A stretch of DNA of 64,000 nucleotides. Source: Mycolicibacterium sp. BiH015 (GTDB taxonomy: Bacteria > Actinomycetota > Actinomycetes > Mycobacteriales > Mycobacteriaceae). The stretch spans positions 35,823-99,822 of the forward strand of contig NZ_JAQGCZ010000017.1 in NCBI RefSeq assembly GCF_027706845.1, read 5' to 3'. Below, piece after piece: positions 58,387 through 64,000 of the stretch. Position 1 is the stretch's first letter; each line of letters starts with the position of its first letter. The notes under the pieces are model-generated. The model was not told the origin of the DNA. It worked only from the letters and a program-made list of their open reading frames with translations, and did no database searches. Made by a program: the position numbers and the translations under genes.

Positions 58387-58757
58387 GACGCCCGGTGCCG
58401 AGGCGCCTTGCGCACCGCAACCCGAAGTCGTTCCGACTCCTCGTCATTCATCTGACGCAGAAAGAAATTCAACACCTGATCGGCGTCGCCTCCGGAATGC
58501 AGCGCATGCGCCATCAGGTGAGCCGACCTCTCCTCGCGCGTCATCGTCGGCCAATAGCTATAGGCCTTCCCGATCCGCTTCCGCGCGAGCCACCCTTTCC
58601 GATGCAGGTTGTCCATCGTCGACATCACCGTGGTATACGCGATGTCTCGGCTCGCGACCAAATCATCGAACACTGTGCGGACCAACACGGGGCCCCCCGT
58701 TGCCCAGACCCGATCCATCACCGCCGACTCCAGGTCTCCAAAGCCCCGCTCCTGCAC
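58383..58757 (-). CDS. BlaI/MecI-family repressor, copy 2
   Basis: 124-residue repressor. The start GTG 58757 (VQERGFGDLESAVMDRVW) follows GGTAGGAG by five bases and aligns exactly with copy 1; a GTG at 58784 would add nine residues. The recognition helix DIAYTTVMSTMDNLHRKGWL is identical to copy 1, and the tail VLNFFLRQMNDEESERLRVAV is nearly so. Both repressors should bind the same DNA and may form heterodimers. Confidence 0.91.
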   Translation of the reverse strand: MQERGFGDLESAVMDRVWATGGPVLVRTVFDDLVASRDIAYTTVMSTMDNLHRKGWLARKRIGKAYSYWPTMTREERSAHLMAHALHSGGDADQVLNFFLRQMNDEESERLRVAVRKAPRHRAS

Positions 58758-58784
58758 CGTCACTCCTACCGCGAATGTCGTCAC

Positions 58785-59000
58785 AACGATGATTCCTTCA
58801 ATATGCCCGCCGCTAACAAGTTAACCGCACGGGGACCACTTACGTACAGCGTCACCGCATTCAATTGGCCACTAAACCCCCGCGTCGAGGTCCCAGGTCT
58901 GTGACAAACGTGAATTGAGAGACCAAAGTGATATACGTTGCGTCCACGTACGTAGCTGCGTAGTAGATTGGCTCACCGCGGAGGCGAAAGGTATATCCCA
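58785..59000 (+). promoter_or_regulatory. Promoter of the broken RipA-like copy with operator I
   Basis: Divergent region between blaI copy 2 and the RipA-like pseudogene. It holds CTGTGACAAACGT (58899-58911) and ACCAAAGTGATATACGTT (58922-58939), spaced as before the intact RipA-like gene. Operator I, ACGTAC-N11-GTAGAT, follows at 58946-58968, its right half running into TAGATT as a -10. A stray TTACGTA is at about 58841. Confidence 0.8.
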
Positions 59001-60330
59001 ATGGATCCGGCGCAAAGACCGGCACGATGGGTGCTAGCGCTGTCCATGGCTTCAAAGCTGGCGTTCAATTGGGTCGGCACCGCCACTGCAGAACCCGGCT
59101 CAGCGCAGGACAATTCCATCGCGCGACTGGGCGGAGATGTTGCGCGCGCCGATCAACGCCTCGCCGATCTGCAGGCCTCTGTCCACAGCCAGTCATGAGA
59201 GCGCTCGTCCAGGTCGAAAGCGCCCGCGCCGACAAGACTTCTGTCCAGACTGCCCGCAGCCGGGCCCAAGACGCCACCACCCGGATGGAAGACGCCCAGC
59301 GTCGGTCGACGAGTTCACCGCCACGCAGTACATGAGTGGACCCGCGGAGAACACGATCTGGGCCCCAAGCCGAGAAGAGGTCGTTTCCGTCGCGCGAACA
59401 CAGCAGACGCTCGCGTTGGCCTTCACTCGAAGCCCGTAACGAGCTGAAAGCAGCGAGAACCGAACACACGAATCTCGAATCCGCGGCTCGTCGAGCTCAA
59501 TCCGACGCGAGATCGCAGAACGTCTGGCGCAGAGTCGCTACGACGAAGCTGTCGACGCTGTGCGCGCCTCCGAGGATGCCTTTATCGCGCCACGGAGCGA
59601 AATCGACTCTGCCACCGACGAAGCGCGGACGGCGCGGGGGCGACTCGAGAAGGCCCGCAGTACCCCACCACCGTCCGAGCCGGGTAGCTGGGATTCTGCG
59701 CCCGACACCCAGGTCACTGGCACAGAGTGGGACACCGCCGTGCCGGCGGTTCCCGCCGCGGACCTCTCGGATCCGGTGGCGATTGTCAACTCGGTGCTGC
59801 AGATCTCGGCAGCGTCCGCACAAGTCACAGCCAGCCTCGGGCGGCAGTTCCTTGTCAAGCTTGGCTTGATAGCCGAACCCTCGCCCTCTGTTGCCGCCGT
59901 TCCTGGGCAGATTCCGCGCGTATACGGCCAGCAGGCAGTGGAATTCGTCATTCGCCGAGGCATGACCCAGCTCGGTGTCCCGTATTCCTGGGGCGGCGGG
60001 AACGCCAGCGGGGCCACCCGTGGCGTCGATCGAGGTGCTGGCACAGTCGGTTTCGACTGTTCCGGGCTCATGGTCTTCGCCTTTGCCGGGGTTGGCATCA
60101 GCCTTCCGAAATACTCTGGCGCGCAGTATGAAAAGGACCGCCGGGTGCCTGTGGGAGAAATGCGTCGAGGTGATCTGATTTTCTACGGCCCCAACGGCAG
60201 TCAGCACGTTGCGATCTATCTGGGTCAGGGCCAGATGCTGGAGTCACCGTTCACAGGCTCCCAAGTGCGGATCGCTCCTGTCCGCACCAGCGGGATGACC
60301 TCGCACGTCGTGCGACTCATCGACTACTGA
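59001..60330 (+). pseudogene. RipA-like endopeptidase gene with several frameshifts
   Basis: Second RipA-type gene. From ATG 59001 the signal/coiled-coil part runs through at least four frame changes (near 59,195, 59,310, 59,440 and 59,540). The pieces VARADQRLADLQ, RALVQVESARADK, VDEFTATQYMSGP and ELKAARTEHTNLESAARRAQ align in order with the intact gene at 34,407. The catalytic domain is one open frame to 60330 with intact VGFDCSGLMVFAF and GSQHVAIYLGQGQMLESPF. Full-length protein cannot be made; the catalytic domain might still be translated from ATG 59560. Promoter and operator I are intact. Confidence 0.85.
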
Positions 60331-60337
60331 CAGTCGG

Positions 60338-61606
60338 TCAGCGCAGGGCGCTTCCGCTGATCCACTTCTCCCAAGGCACGGACCAGTCTCCGTTCTGCCA
60401 CTGTTCCAGCGGTGCGCCGCCGGTATTGCGAATCTCCACCACGTCACCCGGGTTGGCAAACTCGTAGTACCACTCGGCGTTCTCTGCACTGAGATTCAGG
60501 CAGCCCGCTGACACGTTTGTGTTGCCCTGCGCCCAGACTGTTGCCTCACGCTCGTGGAGGTAGATGCCGTCGGGGCTGATCCGAACCGCGTGCGGGACGC
60601 TGATCTTGTATCCGGACGCGGAATCCACCGGTAGCCCGTACGTCGACGAGTCCATCAGGACGGGATTCTGCTTCTCCATCACGGTGTACACACCGGGTTG
60701 CGTCCAGAACGCAATAGTCTTGCCGCCGACGGTTTCCGTGCCGCCCCTGCCCATCGACGTCGGCATCGTCCGTATGAGGACGCCGTCTTCGTAGACGCTC
60801 ACCTGCTTGGTGGTGTCGTCGGCGATCGCGATCCGCGATTGCCCGATCCGGAAACTGACCTGCTTGTCCTCTTCACCGAAAAGGCCATCCCCCAGGGGGG
60901 TGCCGTAGAGACCGGCCTTGACCGTCACTTCGGTGCCGGAGGGGAAGTATTCGCGCGGGCGCCAGTGTGCCTTTCGGTCGTTGATCCACGTCCAGGCACC
61001 CTCGATCTTGGGCGCCGTGGTGACCTGAAGTCGACGCTCGGCGGCAGCCTTGTCCGATATTGCCCTGTCGAATGTCGCCACGATGACAGTTCCGACGCCA
61101 TAGACGCCGCCCTCCGAAAGGGAAGCGCCATTGGTCATCCCGAGTGTGACGCCGACTTGCGCCTGTGGCGAGACGGTGGAGAACTCCGAGACAGTGGTCA
61201 CTGTGGTGGCGCCGCTGCCCTGGCCGGTTGCGCTGAGGGTGTATGTCCGTCCATACCCAAGCGGCTCGTCGGGCTGCCAGGCGCGGCCGCCCGCCGTCAA
61301 CCGACCCGTGACTACTCGACCGTGTTCGTTCTGCATGCGCACGTCGGTCAGCGTGCCTGATGTCGCGGTCACCTTTACCGCGCCGACAGGCACAACATCG
61401 CTCGCGCCAGTTCGCGGAAGAATGTCGACCGCGGGCGGTTCGGGCACGGCCTTGGGCTTCTGTTCAGCCTCCAGAGCGCTGGGAGCCACCACTGCGTCAG
61501 ACAGCCGAGACTTGAGCGCGCTTGTCTGCGATGCGGTCACAAGCACGCCGACCACGGCGAATACGCTCAGCGCAACTATCTTTCGGTGTCCAGCCAACAC
61601 TTTCAT
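60338..61606 (-). CDS. L,D-transpeptidase with Ig-like domains
   Basis: 422-residue exported enzyme that makes 3-3 peptidoglycan cross-links and is insensitive to most penicillins. The N-terminal signal/anchor (IVALSVFAVVGVLVTASQTS) is followed by two Ig-like domains (about 60-275). The YkuD catalytic domain is last: H351 (IYLHEREATVWAQ), then NTNVSAGCLNLS with catalytic C369. A C-terminal extension WQNGDWSVPWEKWISG caps the domain. ATG 61606 is preferred to GTG 61609. Operator J is 32 bases upstream. It is convergent with the RipA-like pseudogene. Confidence 0.93.
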   Translation of the reverse strand: MKVLAGHRKIVALSVFAVVGVLVTASQTSALKSRLSDAVVAPSALEAEQKPKAVPEPPAVDILPRTGASDVVPVGAVKVTATSGTLTDVRMQNEHGRVVTGRLTAGGRAWQPDEPLGYGRTYTLSATGQGSGATTVTTVSEFSTVSPQAQVGVTLGMTNGASLSEGGVYGVGTVIVATFDRAISDKAAAERRLQVTTAPKIEGAWTWINDRKAHWRPREYFPSGTEVTVKAGLYGTPLGDGLFGEEDKQVSFRIGQSRIAIADDTTKQVSVYEDGVLIRTMPTSMGRGGTETVGGKTIAFWTQPGVYTVMEKQNPVLMDSSTYGLPVDSASGYKISVPHAVRISPDGIYLHEREATVWAQGNTNVSAGCLNLSAENAEWYYEFANPGDVVEIRNTGGAPLEQWQNGDWSVPWEKWISGSALR

Positions 61607-61637
61607 CACAACTATCCGTCGGGGTGGTACCTCGTCA

Positions 61638-61660
61638 AATTACGTATCCACATAGTAGTT
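61638..61660 (-). promoter_or_regulatory. Island operator J (L,D-transpeptidase)
   Basis: AATTAC-N11-GTAGTT, the most degenerate copy but with exact spacing, 32-54 bases upstream of the L,D-transpeptidase start. On the gene strand TACTAT within it fits a -10. Confidence 0.65.
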
Positions 61661-61719
61661 GGTCGATGCGGTGAAGGTGCGACGGCGCGACGACCAGCGG
61701 AACGAGTCGCCACACAGGT

Positions 61720-62814
61720 TCAGTACCGACGCGCGTTGTAGATCGGCGCCATCGTGATAGGGGCGACTTTGACAGGAGTCCCGTAGGTGGATGCGTGCAC
61801 CATCATGCCGTCGCCGATGTAGATGCCGGCGTGGGAGGCGTCGCTGTAGAAGGTCACGATGTCGCCTGGAAGCAGGGCTTCCAGCGCCACAGGCTGGCCG
61901 CCACTGGCCAATGCCTGGCTGGAGCGGGGTAACGATTTGCCTTGCTGCAGGAATGACCACTTGATGAGTCCCGAGCAGTCGAATGCGTTGGGCCCATTCC
62001 CGCCCCACACATACGGGGAGCCCACTCGACTCAAGGCCGTCTGCACTACTGCAGCTCCGCCGCCGGTTCCTGCCGGCGGCCCCGGGACGGCGCCGTCAGG
62101 GTTCGGCATCGCGACGATATCGGACGGCGGTGGCGGTGCGGCCCCAGAAGGCGGGGGCGGTCCGGGCGCAGCGAGAACGGCGCGCTGCTCCGTGGTCAGA
62201 GCCGCATATTGTGCTTCGACACTTGAGATCTGAGTGCGCAGATCACCCTGCCGACGTTGAATGTCGGCGCGCACTTTCGCGGTGGCATCGGTCGCTGCAC
62301 GCGCCTGCGCGGCAGCGACACGAGACTCGTCTTCGGCCGCGGCAGCACGGGTGCGCGCTGCGCTGAACTGAGTCATCGCGTCTCTCATCTGCCCGGACAT
62401 CACTCGCTGCACAGACAGCCGGTCGAGCAGCTCCTGGGGTGAGCCGGCACCCAGCGTCGCAGAGATATTTCCGGAAGGTCCACTGACGTACTCGGCGACA
62501 GCGACGCGGTCAACAGCAGCTTGATAACTACGCAGATCCGCCGAGGCGGCCTCCGCTCGACCAAGATCCTCCGCCAGTTTCTCCTCAGCGGCTCGCTGCG
62601 CCTCGACTTTGAGGTCGAGATCCAATTCAGCCGAATACAACTCTTCGCTGGCTTGTTCGGCTTGTCGCGAGAGCTCCGCCATTCGCGCGAGCGCGTCCGC
62701 GGCAGGGTCTGCGCTGACCACGCCCGCGACGCTGGAGGCACCCACCGTCAAGACTGCAAGGGTAAGTAGAGCGATGACGCTTCGCAAAATCTGCGGCGGG
62801 CGCCCGTGTCTCAA
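61720..62814 (-). CDS. RipC-like NlpC/P60 peptidoglycan endopeptidase
   Basis: 364-residue secreted hydrolase. The start TTG 62814 has GGAGG nine bases upstream. A signal sequence (SVIALLTLAVLTVGASSVAGVV) is followed by a coiled coil (about 45-205, SRQAEQASEELYSAELDLDL), a Pro-rich linker, and NlpC/P60 with C280 (NAFDCSGLIKW), H328 (SDASHAGIYIG) and H340. Layout and C-terminus (MMVHASTYGTPVKVAPI, YNARRY) match Rv2190c/RipC, whose coiled coil is activated by FtsEX. Operator K lies 25 bases upstream and operator L 215 bases upstream. Confidence 0.92.
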   Translation of the reverse strand: MRHGRPPQILRSVIALLTLAVLTVGASSVAGVVSADPAADALARMAELSRQAEQASEELYSAELDLDLKVEAQRAAEEKLAEDLGRAEAASADLRSYQAAVDRVAVAEYVSGPSGNISATLGAGSPQELLDRLSVQRVMSGQMRDAMTQFSAARTRAAAAEDESRVAAAQARAATDATAKVRADIQRRQGDLRTQISSVEAQYAALTTEQRAVLAAPGPPPPSGAAPPPPSDIVAMPNPDGAVPGPPAGTGGGAAVVQTALSRVGSPYVWGGNGPNAFDCSGLIKWSFLQQGKSLPRSSQALASGGQPVALEALLPGDIVTFYSDASHAGIYIGDGMMVHASTYGTPVKVAPITMAPIYNARRY

Positions 62815-62838
62815 AGCGACTGTCCTCCGGTGACCTTG

Positions 62839-62861
62839 ATCTACGTAGTTGGTACGTAGAT
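62839..62861 (-). promoter_or_regulatory. Island operator K (RipC-like gene)
   Basis: The strongest dyad: ATCTACGTA-GTTGG-TACGTAGAT, nine perfect base pairs each side, equal to ATCTAC-N11-GTAGAT. It is 25 bases upstream of the TTG start. Confidence 0.92.
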
Positions 62862-62942
62862 AACGGATCACACTAGAGAACGCTCACACTTTTGTCCAAA
62901 CAATCAGCCCGCAGAGCATAGGCAAGGCCCGACCCGGGATGA

Positions 62943-62977
62943 CTATGGCGGAATCCCCCGACAGGATTCCGCCATAG
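62943..62977 (-). terminator. Strong 14-bp hairpin between two island operators
   Basis: Perfect stem CTATGGCGGAATCC/GGATTCCGCCATAG with a seven-base loop. No U-tract follows on either strand. It lies after the membrane-protein gene ending at 63084 and after operator L, so it may end that operon or a short transcript started at operator L. Confidence 0.7.
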
Positions 62978-63028
62978 CGCCTTCGCCGGGATCAGCCCAT
63001 ACGCGGCGCCGCTCCCGACGTCTGGATA

Positions 63029-63051
63029 ATCTACTATTCAACTTAGTAGAT
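63029..63051 (-). promoter_or_regulatory. Island operator L
   Basis: Perfect ATCTAC-N11-GTAGAT, the same ATCTACTA-N7-TAGTAGAT form as operator F. On the minus strand GTAGATTATCC supplies a TAGATT -10. The next coding start downstream is 215 bases away, beyond operator K and the hairpin at 62943-62977. Confidence 0.88.
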
Positions 63052-63083
63052 GGTTTGACGTTCTGCTTACGGACGCGTGATCC

Positions 63084-64000
63084 TCAACCGCCGAAGAGCA
63101 GGTACAACCCTGCGAACGTGTAGCCGACCATTGTCAGCATCATCGCCACTTGGCCGGTGATCTGATGATCCCGCGGCAACAGTCGCAGAGCGCGATCATG
63201 TGCAGACACCACCGCAACCATGTGTCCCACGACCACGCACGAGACCTTGATCGTCCAGAGCACCGAGGGATGCTGAGACAAGATGTAGCTGACGTCGTCC
63301 TGCGTAAGCCCGAGGAGCTGCCAGCCCAGCCCGAAAGGATCTGCTAGGCGCACGATCGTCTCTTGCCCGCGTTCAACGAGGTACGACAAGTAATGGGCGA
63401 AGATGTAGCCGACGACGATCGGAATAAGTGAATGCGCCAACTGTCCCGGAAGTTGCTGTCGCTGCTGTGGATTGATGCCCCCCGTCGCCCGAGCGGCGCC
63501 ACAGAACGTCAGTCCGACGACGGCGACGAACACGAACAGTATCGCCGTCCGCAACGCTGTCGCGCCGCCGGCATCCCCCACGAGTGGAACTGCCGCCGCC
63601 GCGCGATCGACGAAGTTCCGAAATGTCGGGGACTGGGAGAAGCTGTCGAACGCCGTGGAGCCCAGCAATACCGCCAGAACTGCCACCGTTCCAGGTCGGA
63701 CCGGCAGCGTCGGCAGGTGGTCGAGCGGATTGACCCACTCCACGCGTCCGGTGCCTCGGGCACGTCGGAAAGGCGACATCCGCGACACGGCCATGCTGTA
63801 CACCTCGAAGGGGTCAGCGCGTGCGAACCACCGAGCGCCGAAGACCCAGGCACCGATCCCCACCACCGCCGCGTAGATCAATAGCCACAGCTTGATGGCC
63901 GTCAGCGAACCGGGGTCCGGGCTTGCTAGCTGTACTGACCACGGACGTTGGTGACGGCGTGGTGAGGTGACAAGACGAAGACCTCCGAGTGAAGTGCGAA
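63084..64000 (-). CDS. Polytopic membrane protein (5' end unresolved)
   Basis: At least 265 residues with about six hydrophobic segments (IYAAVVGIGAWVFGARWFA, GTVAVLAVLLGSTAFDSFS, TAILFVFVAVVGLTFCGAA, IPIVVGYIFAHYLSYLVER, VSCVVVGHMVAVVSAHDRAL, MMLTMVGYTFAGLYLLFGG). The histidines in FAHYLSYLVE and GHMVAVVSAHDRALRLL sit in or near helices. I recall this ending from large actinobacterial membrane proteins annotated as fenitrothion hydrolase, an unproven name. The frame is open to position 64000 without an ATG or GTG; TTG 63881 is internal. It is therefore probably truncated by the window. A copper or transport role is speculative. Confidence 0.65.
   Translation of the reverse strand, partial: RTSLGGLRLVTSPRRHQRPWSVQLASPDPGSLTAIKLWLLIYAAVVGIGAWVFGARWFARADPFEVYSMAVSRMSPFRRARGTGRVEWVNPLDHLPTLPVRPGTVAVLAVLLGSTAFDSFSQSPTFRNFVDRAAAAVPLVGDAGGATALRTAILFVFVAVVGLTFCGAARATGGINPQQRQQLPGQLAHSLIPIVVGYIFAHYLSYLVERGQETIVRLADPFGLGWQLLGLTQDDVSYILSQHPSVLWTIKVSCVVVGHMVAVVSAHDRALRLLPRDHQITGQVAMMLTMVGYTFAGLYLLFGG

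Noticed and set aside
34318..63051. Assignment of the island dyad to the classical mec/bla operator
   Set aside because: Classical staphylococcal operators are built on TACA/TGTA with closer half-sites; here the invariant is TAC-N11-GTAG. BlaI reading is kept as an inference, not as a motif match.
1..64000. CRISPR arrays, tRNA or rRNA genes, and insertion sequences
   Set aside because: No regularly spaced repeats, no clover-leaf with CCA-end features and no transposase frames with terminal inverted repeats were seen.

Overview
The window is a high-GC actinobacterial chromosome, almost certainly a fast-growing Mycobacterium/Mycolicibacterium. Positions 1-33,400 follow the gene order of the M. 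tuberculosis Rv3413c-Rv3441c segment: rsdA, sigD, an Rv3415c-like gene, whiB3, groEL1, groES, tsaD, rimI, tsaB, tsaE, alr, gadB, nnr, glmS, Rv3438/3439c/3440c-like genes and glmM. Several genes lie inside this frame that the tuberculosis locus, as I remember it, lacks. They are a nitrile hydratase/thiocyanate hydrolase cluster (4.3-6.2 kb), a type I DAHP synthase with an attenuator, a DUF222/HNH endonuclease between groES and tsaD, an F420/LLM pair, and a TetR/acyl-CoA dehydrogenase pair. No rRNA, tRNA, CRISPR array or intact insertion sequence was found.

From about 34 kb to the window end lies an accessory island of at least 29.6 kb, where rpsI/rplM would be expected next to glmM. It carries cell-wall enzymes (a RipA-like endopeptidase, a broken RipA-like copy, a RipC-like endopeptidase, an L,D-transpeptidase and a beta-lactamase-fold protein). 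It carries respiratory parts (oxidase subunits I and III, a CtaG-type assembly protein, CcdA, ResB, ResA and a DsbA-like protein). It also has metal genes (DUF305 lipoprotein, a two-component system, CadC-type repressor plus P-type ATPase, cyclase-YHS fusion) and two copies of a BlaI repressor/M56 metallopeptidase pair.

The main discovery is a 23-bp dyad, nnnTAC-N11-GTAGnn with best form ATCTAC-N11-GTAGAT. It occurs twelve times in the island with exactly the same spacing. Sites lie upstream of the RipA-like gene, dsbA-like gene, ccdA-resB, ctaG, the beta-lactamase-like gene, ctaD/resA, ctaE, the methyltransferase between the two blaI copies, the RipA-like pseudogene, the L,D-transpeptidase and the RipC-like gene (two sites). 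The right half-site often doubles as a -10 hexamer, as expected for a repressor operator. The two island BlaI proteins have identical recognition helices and are the obvious candidate readers. The island therefore looks like one repressor/protease-controlled programme that would switch peptidoglycan remodelling and the terminal oxidase together.

Two smaller regulatory circuits are visible in the island. One is an 11-bp-phased TGAAGAT direct repeat before both the two-component operon and the DUF305 gene. The other is a shared CGCATATGTCTAT element before a methyltransferase gene and the cyclase-YHS gene. In the core part, a 24-codon leaderless reading frame containing Tyr-Trp-Arg-Phe precedes the DAHP synthase and overlaps a strong hairpin, which is a convincing transcription attenuator.
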